From Amorphochlora amoebiformis (Eukaryota > Cercozoa > Chlorarachniophyceae), in the NCBI GenBank assembly GCA_054601695.1, contig BAAHQB010000081.1, positions 372,001-436,000 of the forward strand: 64,000 nt of DNA, read 5' to 3'. The stretch's first letter is position 1, and each line of letters starts with the position of its first letter. Positions 1-55,792 of the stretch are shown here, in pieces. Below the pieces are notes generated by a model. It worked only from the letters and a program-made list of their open reading frames with translations, was not told the DNA's origin and made no database searches. The position numbers were made by a program, and so were the translations under genes.

Positions 1-200
1 TTAGGGTAAGGGTTAGGTTTAGAGTGTCAGTTAGGAGGGATAGGATTTGGGGGGGGTTTTGGTTAGGGTTAGGGTTAGGTTAGTTTGAGGCTTAGGGTTG
101 GGGTTAGGGGTAGGGGTAGTATTAGGTTTAGGGTTAGGGTTAGGTATGGTTTAAGGGTGTCGGGTTGGAATTTGAGTATCTTATTTGTATTCTATTCTGT
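1..200. repeat. Degenerate telomere-like tract at the left edge
   Basis: Irregular copies of TTAGGG with many variants (TTAGGA, TTGGGG, GTTAGGT). The window continues as ordinary genic sequence and the copies are degenerate, so this is an interstitial tract, not a chromosome end. No gene seen inside it. Confidence 0.85.
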
Positions 201-3188
<2,988 letters not shown>

Positions 3189-3441
3189 GGATGGAGAGCG
3201 GACCAAGCAGGTCGGAAAAAGGAAGCGAGTAAGAAAGGGGAACACGAAAGGAACTAGGCGGGAGAGAAAGAGAAAGAGAAGATATGAAGTTTGGGCTGTG
3301 TATGTTAGGGATATAAATAGAAATAGGTTTTTTAAGGTGATGGGTAGGTATTAGGATACCCTGTACAGCTGACTTAGTATCTAGGGCGTGTGATTTTTGT
3401 GGTCTGGTTATATTACATACATAAATTTATATGTGTACATT

Positions 3442-3498
<57 letters not shown>

Positions 3499-3648
3499 CA
3501 CATATATATATTATATATATATGTATATATTATATATATATATAGCATATACATAATATATTTTTATATGTATTATAATTTTAACATGCACATACACACA
3601 CATCCACAAATATATACATATATATCTGTACATTTTACATGCAGAGAT
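3189..3648. other. Intergenic stretch, no gene called
   Basis: Moderately complex sequence (3190-3420) followed by TA/CA repeats. A plus-strand ATG at 3187 opens a short frame ending at a good donor-like site (CGA then GTAAG at 3229), but no partner exon was found, so it is not annotated. Confidence 0.4.
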
Positions 3649-3809
3649 TTACACCACCAACAGTCTTCTGTACAAAATATATAAATGTACATGGCTACAC
3701 ATACATACATAAAGGCATATATATATATATATTTCTACATATGTTTGTATGTACATTATAAATATTATATATATACATACAAATATACATATATATATAT
3801 ACACACACA

Positions 3810-3858
<49 letters not shown>

Positions 3859-5407
3859 CTGTATTTTCTGATAGGATCTAGAGGATATGGCTGCCATCAA
3901 GACTCTGTGTGCTGTCAGGAGGTCCTATGTATATATATATATGTTACATGTATGTATGTGTACATATATATATGCATATATATATATATATATATATATA
4001 ATAACCATAATAATAATGATAACAATAAGAGTATTAACACCAATAGAAAAATATACAAATATTCATACAAATATATCCACATGTTTACGAATGTACATTC
4101 ACATACGTACACATACAAGTCCATAGACATAAGCACACATTCAACCCCAATTCCCAAAGAAACTAACATTTCCGCCTTCAAACGACAACTTCCCACCCAT
4201 CTCCATCTCCACCCTAAGGACGTACTCTCCCCCCTCATTCCACTTTCCGTCATTTTCCGGGATAGGGGGGGGGTTGAGAAAAGGGTCATATTTCCAACGG
4301 GTCGAGTTTTCGCGGTCAAAACTATTAGGGTTAGAGTTCTAGTTAGGATTAAGGGTAGAGGGTAACGGGAATCTTAGTATGAAGAAGTGTTAGTTCTAAC
4401 TCAAGTTGAACTCTAGCCCAGCGTAGACTTAACCCTAGTCTTAAACCTAACCCATTAGCCCGAATCCTAATCTTAACATTGTCCTTAATCCAAATCTTAT
4501 ATCTAAACACTGACCCTAATCCTAATCTTGACATTGACCTCAACATAAACCCAAACCCTAACAATATTCCTAACCTTCTAACTTCATAATCTTGTTTCCA
4601 ACCCTGATCCTAGTCTTACTTCAATTCTAGTCCCAACCGTAACGTAAACTTAACCCTACCCTATCTAGGTGCTGGGTTAGGGTTAAGGTTAGGGTTAGGG
4701 TGAGGGAAAAGAATGGGTGAGGGTTCGAGTTAATGTAAGGGTTAAAGGCTTGCCGAGAAGGAGGGGGGTGACTTGGGGGAGGGGTTTTATTTCGTTCAAT
4801 GTCCACCTGAGGTAAGAGTATACACATGTTTATATATGTATACAATTATATACATACATATATACACATACACATAATACATATGTATGTATATATATAT
4901 ATATATACATGTTGAAACATGTGTATTTGGTACCCCTACGATCTTGGCAAGATCTAAATGAGTCGATTTTCCCCGGGGATCTCCTAGTTCGTACACATAC
5001 ATATTTATATAAATCAAGTGTATTATGTTACATGAAATGCGTAAATCCATCATACGTACACTTACAACTATATGTATGTTTTATGTATATGCATGTAACT
5101 ATGTGAATACATGTACACATACACACACACACACACGTATACATATGTATATATTGTAGTATATAACATACAACATGCATATATGTATGTGTATGTATAT
5201 ATATATATGTATACACATGCATGCACATGCTACATATAATTCATAGATATAAACATATTCAATATGTATAAATCTAACCTATAGCACGTGCATATGAGTT
5301 CATAGATATATAGGTACGGATTTGCCTGTATAGGGTTTTGATGGTATAATGCAATTACTTGGTGTAAACTCTAGAGCTCCCCGTGAAATGCGAAGGAGGC
5401 CCTCCAT
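3649..5407 (-). CDS. Unrecognised 169-aa protein, six exons
   Basis: Exons: 5407-5359, 4983-4934 (donor could be 4940), 4806-4660, 4338-4146, 3911-3860, 3667-3649, total 510 nt, all phases consistent, stop TAA at 3651-3649. Starts [16 protein letters not shown]. Exon 2 gives [13 protein letters not shown]. Exon 3 is proline-rich ([14 protein letters not shown]) and runs into an in-frame LTLTLT stretch made from telomere-like CTAACC units, so its 3' end is doubtful. Exon 4 is the most convincing: 64 codons with [20 protein letters not shown] and [17 protein letters not shown], probably a beta-rich fold. The acceptors of exons 3 and 4 (CTCAG, CTAACTAG) sit after CTAAC-like motifs. I do not recognise the family. 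The start was chosen because the ATG at 5407 lies just before a good donor and matches the phase of exon 2. Confidence 0.5.
4340..4720. repeat. Mixed-orientation degenerate telomere-like repeat
   Basis: Runs of AACCCTAA variants (about 4385-4650) flanked by TTAGGG variants (4320-4350 and 4675-4710). It fills the intron between exons 3 and 4 of the 3649-5407 gene and partly overlaps the end of exon 3. Unlike most such tracts in the window, the middle part reads TTAGGG in the sense of the host gene. Confidence 0.8.
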
Positions 5408-5470
5408 CTTATAGACATAAATGTATATAAGTACATAAATACATATTATTTATATATGTGTATATGTATG

Positions 5471-5501
<31 letters not shown>

Positions 5502-5598
5502 GTATTATATATATACACATACATACATATATATGTGTGTATGTATACATACATATGTATGTGTATATACATGTATATGTATATTTTCATTATATGCC

Positions 5599-5646
<48 letters not shown>

Positions 5647-5728
5647 TATTATATACATATGCATTTATACATATGAATATATAAACGAATATATTATATA
5701 TATATATATATATATTAATAAATGTAAA

Positions 5729-6015
<287 letters not shown>

Positions 6016-6084
6016 GTATACATATGCACATGTACACATATACACACATGTGTGTAATGTATTCAAAAGTAAATGTGTGTATAT

Positions 6085-6137
<53 letters not shown>

Positions 6138-6174
6138 TATATATATTATTTATTCTCACTATCTATATTAATAA

Positions 6175-6213
6175 TAGCAATAATAATAATAATAAGAATA
6201 ATAATAATTAATT

Positions 6214-6254
<41 letters not shown>

Positions 6255-6255
6255 A

Positions 6256-6303
<48 letters not shown>

Positions 6304-6310
6304 TAATAAT
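6175..6310. repeat. (AAT)n trinucleotide microsatellite
   Basis: About 130 bp of AAT/AATA units with a few interruptions, in the intergenic region left of the coiled-coil gene. Confidence 0.95.
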
Positions 6311-6497
6311 AATTTAAATATTTACCTTTGGGGGTTTGAGAGTTCGACGGGAGGGAGGTGGTGTAGTTGGGCGTTTTTCCTTCTGAAGGACAATCGTATG
6401 TATTATGGAAGTATATATATATGTATATATATTATATAAATATAAGTATATATATATATATAAATATAAGTATATATATATATATATTTTATATATA

Positions 6498-6539
<42 letters not shown>

Positions 6540-6710
6540 ATATATATATATGTATGCATGTATATATATATATATGTGTGTGTATATATATATGTGTATA
6601 TATATATATATATTTGTGTATGTATATATGTGTACATATATATATATATATATACACATACATATATATATATATATAATATATATGTGTATACATGTAT
6701 ACGTGTGTGT

Positions 6711-6744
<34 letters not shown>

Positions 6745-6753
6745 GTATTTATG

Positions 6754-6822
<69 letters not shown>

Positions 6823-6949
6823 TTTATACATATATATTTACACTATACATGGTGTATGTAAAAACGTATATGTATATATTATACGCTTGTATATTCAGAT
6901 GTACACACGCATACACACACACACACATATATATATATATATGTGTATA

Positions 6950-7003
<54 letters not shown>

Positions 7004-7155
7004 ATAATATATATAAATAAATATATATATATATATGTATATATACATCAATATATACATATTATATATAGTATTATATGCCAACGCCATATATAGGAGT
7101 ATGACAGCATAGCAAACACTTATCATGATGTAGAGTGTAGAGCACACAAACATAT

Positions 7156-7201
<46 letters not shown>

Positions 7202-7237
7202 ATATTGAATATACATAAATATATATGTATATATACA

Positions 7238-7283
<46 letters not shown>

Positions 7284-7373
7284 GACAAATGTACATATAC
7301 ATGTGTGTATATGGGTATACATATACATGTGTTAAATATCTACATACATCTCCGTGTGTTTTCACGTAATACC

Positions 7374-11997
<4,624 letters not shown>

Positions 11998-12109
11998 CTT
12001 CGTTTGTAGTCAAGAGCAAGTACCCATGCAACATGGAGAGTTAAGACCACTGTCCACACTAAGTTAAAGACTCAATCGTACCTATGTATAATATATATAT
12101 ATATGTATT

Positions 12110-12325
<216 letters not shown>

Positions 12326-12332
12326 GGCATAC

Positions 12333-19006
<6,674 letters not shown>

Positions 19007-19125
19007 CAATCGGCGCGGCCCGCGGGACCTAGATCGTGACTGTGGAGGATGTCACATTCTGACGAATAAATCGGGATATATTAAAAGATATCTTTTCGGC
19101 TTTATTGGGTTCCGACTTTGACATC
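19007..19125. promoter_or_regulatory. Short divergent promoter between the coiled-coil gene and the Cnx1-like gene
   Basis: Only 119 bp separate the two ATGs (19006 minus, 19126 plus). The half next to the minus gene is GC-rich (CGGCGCGGCCCGCGGG). The half next to the plus gene has an AT-rich TATATTAAAA stretch near 19076-19085. Both 5' UTRs and any core promoter must fit here, suggesting shared regulation. No factor-binding site was recognised with confidence. Confidence 0.6.
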
Positions 19126-37073
<17,948 letters not shown>

Positions 37074-37540
37074 CTATAGATCGATCAGATAATATCTAGC
37101 ATGTACGTGTTGTTAAGAGTCGCTGTGGCGGGCCACTGGCGGCAACTCTGGAACTTCTAGAACTTGGCGTTAAATTCAAGAATGATTTTCGGTATTCAGT
37201 GATCCCTATAACTGACGGCAACTTCTGTGCTATGGCGCTTCCAACTTCATAATCAGTGATAATCAGTGATAATCAGTGATACTGAGGTGATCGAACTTCT
37301 GTTTGAGTCGCTACTCTAGCTTCTCATCCGGGACTCAGATTGTTAAGATTGGCAATAATTCTATGACTAGTACAGGTACAATGAATTCATAGGTCAGAGT
37401 TAATTTAGGTAATAACTGGCACTTGATCGCAGCGATCGACATTGATAATTCGGAAAAGTTAACTCTCCATGCACTAGATGCAGCTGGTGGCCATCTCTAG
37501 ATCTACCTATGGCCGTGGCATAAAATCGCGGCTGTGCTAG
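37074..37540. other. Convergent intergenic region
   Basis: Non-repetitive 467-bp sequence between the TAG of the Cnx1-type gene and the TAA of the minus-strand gene, expected to hold both 3' UTRs. It contains three tandem copies of AATCAGTGAT (about 37251-37280). No coding signal supported. Confidence 0.6.
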
Positions 37541-37693
37541 TTAGTAGAGTGCTACGTAGACTGTGTTTAGTGTTCTAGCTCGCAGCGATGCGTCTTCGAG
37601 ATTTTGGCCTGAATCACGGTATATTGTTATAATATATGAGGTTGCATATGTGCTACATGTACGACATTGGTATATATTTACACACACATAAAC

Positions 37694-37730
<37 letters not shown>

Positions 37731-37766
37731 TCTGACATATATATATATATTTAACTACATGTATAC

Positions 37767-37819
<53 letters not shown>

Positions 37820-37928
37820 GTGTACGCATGTACATAGATACACTAGTATTATATAATTTACGTATATATATATTTATATATATATATATATGTATATATA
37901 TATTATTTATATATGTATATATGCATAT

Positions 37929-37960
<32 letters not shown>

Positions 37961-38601
37961 TATACACATATATAATATATATAGATATATTTATATATAT
38001 ATATGTGTGTTTTACTTGTGTCTTTTCCGTGATATTGATGTATGCATAGAATATATATATATATATATATACATATATACATATATATACATATATATAT
38101 ATACATATATTTATTTATTTATATATGTATATATTTCTATATATATATATATAATATTTTTGTACAAATATGCATATTCTATATGTATGTGTAAAAATAC
38201 ATGCATGAATCTATATATATATATATATTGTTATATATCTATACATGTACATTGGTTTTGGTATAATAATCCAAAGTGAAAAATGCACCCGCAAACCATT
38301 ACTATCACTGTTATTACTATTATTAGTATTCTTATCATTATCACTACTAATATTACTATTGTATCATGGATCCACAAAATCTTGCCATTATTGTGATTAG
38401 TGCTGTCATTATCATTGTTATTAATAGCATTATTGATATTATCAATACGCATCCACAAACTATTACTACTTATTGTTACTATGATTATTATTATTGGAAT
38501 TATTAATAGCATTATTTGAACTATTATTACTATTTTAGTATTATTAGTAGCATTATTATTCTCAGTGTATATATATATATATATATACATGTATATTATC
38601 C

Positions 38602-38649
<48 letters not shown>

Positions 38650-38818
38650 TTATATATATATATCTTATCCAAAAAAGTAGAGATTCGGAAACAGGGATCG
38701 TGACAGATATCCACATATCTAAAATATCCATATCCACATATCTAAAATATACATATATCCACATATGTCTCTATCTTATATCCAAAAAGTAGAGATTCGG
38801 AAACAGGGATCGTGACAG

Positions 38819-38854
<36 letters not shown>

Positions 38855-39054
38855 ATATATGTATATGTATGTCTAACATATGTATATGTCCACACATCTG
38901 TACGTAAATATATTTACACATATGTGTATACGTACGCATATGTATCGTATATTTATGAGTATTATATGTATACATACATTCATAAATATATACATTTTTA
39001 TACATGTACATATAAATATAGTTTATATAAATACATACATATATACACATACAA

Positions 39055-39121
<67 letters not shown>

Positions 39122-39204
39122 GCATTAAATATAGCCTCACCGTAATTTCTCGGACACGCTCAGACTCTCACCTATACGGCCCTATTGTATGTATATATAC
39201 ATAT

Positions 39205-39237
<33 letters not shown>

Positions 39238-39243
39238 TACATA

Positions 39244-39300
<57 letters not shown>

Positions 39301-39406
39301 ATATATATGTAAACATATGGGTATATTGATACATATATTACAAAAAAACAAATGAAGATGTATTTCATACAGATATAATATATTATACACACACATAGAA
39401 TATATG

Positions 39407-39450
<44 letters not shown>

Positions 39451-39489
39451 TTATACCCATATGTAATATACGTAATAAATATTACATAT

Positions 39490-39524
<35 letters not shown>

Positions 39525-39800
39525 CATGCAATATAAATATATACACAATAGTATTCTGCGTGATAATGTAGATGCATATGCACATGCGTAATACGACGCT
39601 ATCGTACTTACACCCTACACTGTTCATGCCAATGCGTAAATACATACACACATAGATGGAATATACATCCTCAAGAAACAGATAGTTCATGCTTACTCCT
39701 AGCTGTCCTTCCTTGCTCATATCACGTGGAATATATGTACATATAGCAATATATATATATACATATACATACATATACCTACACATATACATATTATATT

Positions 39801-39836
<36 letters not shown>

Positions 39837-40142
39837 TAGACCAAATTCACTACCTTATATTAACTCCCAGCAACCCTTCCTTGCTCATATCACGTGGGAG
39901 ATATGTACAGTACATAGCAATATATACATATGTGTATATCTATATATATATATAAATGCATATCTATGTTTTCATATATGCATATCTATATATATATATA
40001 TGTATATCTATATATACTATATGACCAAAACCCACTACCTTGTGTATACTCCCAGCGGCTCTTCCTAGCTCATATCTCGTGGGAGATATGTACATAACAA
40101 TATATACATATATGTATATCTCTATATACATGTATGTATATC

Positions 40143-40179
<37 letters not shown>

Positions 40180-40209
40180 CTTCATATACATATATGTATA
40201 TATATATAC

Positions 40210-40257
<48 letters not shown>

Positions 40258-40518
40258 GACTAAGAACCCTACTTTATGCTTACTCCCAGCGGCCCTTCCG
40301 AGCTCATAAGACGCAGAGGTAGGGTCTGATCTAGGGATGTATATATACATATATATAATATGTATATATAGATAGATATATATGTGTGTATACATATGTT
40401 TATAGGTATCGGCATGATCGAAGCTATCTAAGCTTAGATTTAGGGTTAGAGTGTGCATATACATACGTATATGAATATGTAATATATATAGCAATATATA
40501 TATACACACATATATATA

Positions 40519-40554
<36 letters not shown>

Positions 40555-40573
40555 ATTTTGTATACGAACGAGC

Positions 40574-40639
<66 letters not shown>

Positions 40640-40655
40640 TGTATATATACTTATA

Positions 40656-40709
<54 letters not shown>

Positions 40710-41344
40710 AGATTACACGCACATGCATACATAGTTGTTGACATGAATATCTAAATAGAAATATATACATACACACGTGTGTATACACCTCATTGCAGTC
40801 CCTCTAACCTTCTGAGTAAACCTTAGGGTTAGAGTTGGATTTATACAAAAAGGGATACAGTTAGGGTTAGGGCTAATGTCAAGGCTAGATTTAGGTTAAA
40901 TCACACAATTCAGTTAGGATAAAATCAGATTATTCAGCATGTCAAGCTAACAGACCATTGACTCCGTTAGGTTAAGGGGATTAGGTTAGGGTTACGTCAG
41001 GGTTTCGGTTACGATTAGTTATAGCCAGGATGGTTACGGATTGGGCTAGGGTTACTATTAGGGTTAGGGATAGGGTTAGGGTTAGGGTGACGGTTAGGGT
41101 TAATTAGTGTTATGTTTACTGTCAAGGTTAATGTTAGGGTTAGGTTCAGGGTTAAGGTTTGGGTTAGGGTTGGGGATAGGGTTGGGGCTAGGGTTAGGGT
41201 TAGATGGGGATACCCAAACACGCCCTCGGCTACTCGCTTGTTTTCTTGGTGGACCTATTATACATAAAGCTATATATATATATATATATTATATATATAT
41301 ATATATGTATATTATATATATATATATACATATATATATGTATG

Positions 41345-41390
<46 letters not shown>

Positions 41391-41469
41391 TATATATATA
41401 CATGTATATGTACATACAAATATGTACACACATACATATATATCCATATATATACACATACATACATAC

Positions 41470-41528
<59 letters not shown>

Positions 41529-41791
41529 TATGTATACTTTTCGAATTATTTCCAAGTTTGACACGACGACAAAGGACGTATCGCCTAACCCGCGACCTTT
41601 AGTTATATATATATACATATATATATATAAATATATATATATATTTATATATGTATATATGTATACCATCTACATATATAAACATATATGTATATAATAT
41701 CTACAGTATATATATATATATATATGTTCCATATACATATATATATATATATATAGACATATGTACATATACAATATATATGCATGTATAC

Positions 41792-41853
<62 letters not shown>

Positions 41854-41936
41854 GATTTAGACTTAGGACATTATTGAGGATCATATCATATATACAAATA
41901 CATACCTTCTATATGTATCGATTTACATTAGTGCAG

Positions 41937-41967
<31 letters not shown>

Positions 41968-42325
41968 TATATATATATATAAGTATATGTACAAATACAT
42001 ATATATATATATATATATGTGTGTGTATATATTATGTATATACAACATAAATATACAAATATAAATATACAAATATTAGGTATAATGTATATATATATAT
42101 ATATATACATATATATTCATACGGTGGGCTAGGGTTGGGTTTGACCTCCCACTGGTAGTGCTATGATAGACCTTTTGCGCTAATGTTAGGTTAGCTTTAA
42201 CGTTAGGATTAGGAATAGGGTTTGAATTAGGAGTATAGTTTGGGTTAGGTTAGGGTTAGGTTAATATCAGCTTTAAGTAGTGGTTAGGTTTTGGATTTTG
42301 CGGTAGGGTGGGGACTTGGTAGGGT

Positions 42326-42362
<37 letters not shown>

Positions 42363-42378
42363 TATATATATAATATAT

Positions 42379-42446
<68 letters not shown>

Positions 42447-42765
42447 TTATATATATATTTGTCTATATAGTTCAACGGACCTTGAGCGCTAGGGGTTAGG
42501 ATTAGGATCATGAATAGGTTTAGGGTTAAGGTTAAGGTAAGGGTTAGGATTAGGCTTTGGGTTAACGTTAGCGCTAAGTCAAGATTACGGCTAAGGTTAG
42601 GGTTAGGGTTAGGGCCAGGACTAAGGTTAGGGGTAGGGTTTGAGTTATCTTCGAACTTCTGAATTGGATGACTTCATTCCTTCTTTTGAACTGCCTAAAA
42701 GTTCAGCAAATTAGGATAGGGGCTGCTGTCTGACTGGCTTGGACAAATTTGTATGTATATATATT

Positions 42766-42804
<39 letters not shown>

Positions 42805-43547
42805 GTGATTTTCTTTGTACACACAGGTATATATGCATATACATATAGTATATATATATACACATATATATATATATATATATATACATATGTATTTACT
42901 AATACACACATACCAACCCTGTTATCCCTTACACTTGCATTACATTATCGTACATAGATAGACTTCACAAAATATGTCCATGCTTATTTTCGACCCTCTT
43001 GCGCATGCACATCAGCCTCATGCATATCGATAAAAGCGTGTATATTCGCGATATTACCATGTGAATATGAGAGGTCAGAAGCGTGAGACCATGCATTCTA
43101 TCGTTGAAAAGCAGTCTGATCATGTCCCCCACATATATGCCCATTCATGCTTACGCTTACGACGGTCGAATATACATGTTTACTCGAAAGTAAAAACATC
43201 TATACAATTCAACACCCTATCCCAAACTCTTACCTGTCCCTTTCATTCTTCCCGAACCGTGACTCGGCGTACTGTCACGGAACTCCCAGATGTGGCGTGC
43301 GGCTTCGGAGATTTTCTTCTGATTTTTTCGCGTGGAGGAGATGGGATCGGATTCTTTTGGGGTTGAGGGGGGTTTTGGGTTTGGGGTGTGTGGAGATTTT
43401 GAGGGAGGCGACGCGGTGAATATCGTTGATAGGATAACGCTGAGGTGTAATGTGTGTGTGCGTGTGTGAATGTGATATTTTAAGCACATGAATGTATGTC
43501 TGTGTGTAACTAGGGTTAAAAACTTTTAGGTGTATATTCCACGGTCA

Positions 43548-43586
<39 letters not shown>

Positions 43587-43598
43587 GAACATATCATA

Positions 43599-43651
<53 letters not shown>

Positions 43652-43788
43652 CCAAGCACAAATGATACGAAATTCTTTTTACATAAAACGAACCCAAAAT
43701 CGTGACTCGCCGCGTTGTCACTCGCCGCGTTGTCACTCTCATCTATACCCTGTCAATAGAAATGTAGCATATGTAAATATCGAATTAT

Positions 43789-43821
<33 letters not shown>

Positions 43822-44098
43822 GAATGTATATATGTATATATGTATATATATATATATATATGTATATACGATATGTATGTATTTATGTATTTTAAACTAT
43901 ATTTATACATCACACAAGCATCACGCCCTCTGCCTCTTCTCTCGATCTCTCTAACCTCTCTCTTCCCCCTCACTCTCTCAATCTTAATCTCTATTTTTTC
44001 TCTCTCTCTCTAAAGATCCTCTGACTCTTTTACTCTCTTTTTTTCCTCGCTCTCAGATTACTGAATCTCCCCATTCTGTTTTCTCTCTCTATCTTATT

Positions 44099-44158
<60 letters not shown>

Positions 44159-44261
44159 TATATATATATATATGCATATATATATATATAATATATATGT
44201 ATATTTGTGTATCTGCCTATCTCCTGTTTCTTACTCTCTCTCTCTCTCTCTCTATCTGAAT

Positions 44262-44317
<56 letters not shown>

Positions 44318-44388
44318 CATATATATATATATATGCAGATATATTTACATTTACATTTATATAATGTATGTATATGCAATATATATAT

Positions 44389-44420
<32 letters not shown>

Positions 44421-44708
44421 ATACGTGTTTAGATGAAGAGATATTAGAGATAGAGATAGATATATGGAGCGACAGAAATATAGAGGAGAGAGAGGAACAG
44501 CAGAGGGGAGAGGGAGAAAAGGAGAGAAAGAGAGAGAAAAGGAAGAGAGATGAGAGAGAGAGAGACAGAGAGAGAGGCAGAGAAATAAACAGACAGAGAG
44601 AGGTGCCTGGGTTCCGGGATTTGCGGGATTTACGGAAGTTTCTGAGGAATCAGCGAAGAAGGTTGGATTTTCACGTAGAAGAGCATCTACGTAGCCATCG
44701 AGCTTCAT
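37541..44708 (-). CDS. Unrecognised 248-aa protein, 12 exons
   Basis: Exons: 44708-44634, 43749-43694, 43439-43234, 42694-42657, 42179-42146, 41596-41538, 41254-41214, 40432-40394, 40302-40284 (19-nt microexon, copy 4), 39181-39141, 38718-38648, 37608-37541; 747 nt, all in phase, TAA at the end. Starts [20 protein letters not shown]. Exon 2 holds an in-frame 15-nt duplication ([11 protein letters not shown]). Exon 3 is a long proline/serine linker ([18 protein letters not shown]) then a helix ([18 protein letters not shown]). Exons 4-7 read [36 protein letters not shown] and [13 protein letters not shown]. Splice sites are strong in exons 1-7 (e.g. GACAG/GTAAGAG at 43234; CTATTGACAG at 43750). 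Exon 11 contains a TA-derived IYIY stretch and is weaker. Function unknown. Confidence 0.58.
38285..38560. repeat. Degenerate ATT-rich (trinucleotide-like) tract
   Basis: Irregular ATTATT/ACTATT/GTTATT triplets, likely a decayed (ATT)n microsatellite, including two copies of ATCCACAAA. Inside the last introns of the 37541-44708 gene. Confidence 0.7.
38660..38822. repeat. Tandem duplication containing part of an exon
   Basis: A 45-bp segment containing TAGAGATTCGGAAACAGGGA appears at about 38673-38711 and again at 38781-38819. The spacer holds two copies of a CCACATATCTAAAATAT motif. The left copy is part of exon 11 of the minus-strand gene. Confidence 0.85.
39697..40302 (-). repeat. Tandem array of four 19-nt microexon copies
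   Basis: Copies at 40302-40284, 40068-40050, 39883-39865 and 39715-39697, each preceded by ATGAG and followed by GT (GTAAGC, GTATAC, GTTAAT, GTAAGC). The copies lie in larger similar units of about 60-80 bp, separated by TA tracts (spacing 234, 185, 168 bp). Read in the phase of the flanking exons they give SEGPLG, a TAG stop, KEGLLG and KEGQLG. Confidence 0.7.
40820..41210. repeat. Telomere-like TTAGGG tract
   Basis: Degenerate TTAGGG on the plus strand (CCCTAA in sense) filling the intron between 41214 and 40432 of the minus-strand gene, together with one copy of the dispersed intronic element at about 40914-40970. Confidence 0.88.
42180..42656. repeat. Telomere-like TTAGGG tract interrupted by TA
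   Basis: Two TTAGGG-type blocks (42185-42330 and 42488-42650) flank a TA tract, all in the intron between 42657 and 42179. The acceptor CTAACCTAACATTAG of the next exon is itself drawn from the repeat. Confidence 0.85.
44440..44600. repeat. GA-rich tract
   Basis: Purine-rich GAGA sequence (CT-rich in the sense of the host gene) in the first intron of the 37541-44708 gene. Confidence 0.9.
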
Positions 44709-44991
44709 ATTTTATATATATATATATATGTGTGTATATATATATATATATTATATATATATATATGTATATTATGTATACATTTATATATATATATATA
44801 TATGTGTAATACATATATATATATATATATAAATATACAAAAATACATAAATATAATATATATATATATATATATACATGTTGTATGTATATATATTTTA
44901 TACAATATATATATATATATAGATAGATTATACATATATTATATATATATATATATGAATATATACTTATTATATGATATATATACATATA
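44709..44991. other. Head-to-tail gap dominated by TA repeats
   Basis: 283 bp of TA repeats with little unique sequence between the end of the U-box gene and the ATG of the next minus-strand gene. No promoter motif could be picked out. Confidence 0.5.
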
Positions 44992-55086
<10,095 letters not shown>

Positions 55087-55152
55087 TAATGCATTTAGTG
55101 GTCCTGGAAGATGCTAACCGCGAATAGGGACTGGAGACCCGGGAAGCCATTG
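55087..55152. promoter_or_regulatory. 66-bp divergent gap between U-box and ERH genes
   Basis: ATG to ATG distance of 66 bp (55086 minus, 55153 plus). It must contain both start regions, so at least one gene likely has a very short 5' UTR. An upstream in-frame ATG at 55111 for ERH would shorten the gap further. No TATA motif seen. Confidence 0.5.
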
Positions 55153-55792
55153 ATGCTAGCTACATTGGGCCGTGTCACGTATGGTCAGGTGCTCCTGGGA
55201 AAAGATACCCAGGACATACCCGGGACACTTCTGCGGGGAAAATGGCTTCCTCCTCGCAACATACAATGTGTCGTCGAATCGCTAATTATTTCGTTTCCTT
55301 TGTTCTCCTCGGAGGAAGGCCTCGGTAGATGTGTTCTTGACATTTCGTCTCATTGGATTGTTGCTCAGACTTTTGATGAGGCTGCAGAGAGATGAGAAGA
55401 GGAACACTTGGCAGGACTACGCGTCCCCCGGCGCCGCCTGCGACGGTATCCTAACCCTACACTCCATTTGAGACTAATGTTACTGACTTCGTTCAACCCT
55501 CTTCCTCCTCCTTAGGACTTTGCCTCATGTTCGAGACAATGCTCAAGAAGACATATCCGAATACACGCAAGATAACGTAGACATATTCCTTTGAAACATT
55601 TTCAACCCCTTGATCCCTTGTCCGTTCCCTCTCAGGTATGATATCGCAGACCTCTTCTCCTTCATAGATGAAGCTCCAGATATGGCCGCCCTTGTGCTAG
55701 ATCAGGAGAGCCATACGTACGTCCCAAGGAGCAAGAAATGGATCAAGGCTCAGGTGTACAAGCACCTCAAGACTCAAGTCGGCCCAGAGTAG
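55153..55792 (+). CDS. ERH: Enhancer of rudimentary homolog
   Basis: Small conserved nuclear protein that acts as an adaptor in RNA processing and gene silencing (known for the family). Exons: 55153-55178, 55369-55445, 55516-55576, 55636-55792; 106 codons plus TAG, close to the usual 104 aa. The core is clear: NTWQDYASPGAACDGLCLMF, KIT, YDIADLFSFIDEAPDMAALV, ESHTYVPRSKKWIKAQVYKH, matching the ERH pattern (Y.dY.S......GvC..yE; ITYDIs.LF.FID...DLs.LV; t..Y.Py...WIK...y..L). The first exon (MLATLGRV) is inferred from phase only; the alternative is an ATG at 55376. The introns are short (190, 70 and 59 nt) and free of TA tracts, unlike all neighbours. It is divergent from the U-box gene. Confidence 0.88.

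Noticed and set aside
1-200. Chromosome-end telomere
   Set aside because: Repeats are degenerate and the same tracts recur throughout the window inside introns.
3875-3921. Plus-strand exon-like [15 protein letters not shown]
   Set aside because: The minus strand at 3911-3860 fits the phase of the neighbouring exons; the plus version has no partner.
55111-55395. 94-aa plus-strand frame (LGKDTQDIPGTLLRGKW)
   Set aside because: It overlaps ERH exon 1 and then reads through the intron. ERH homology requires splicing at 55178 and 55369 in another frame.
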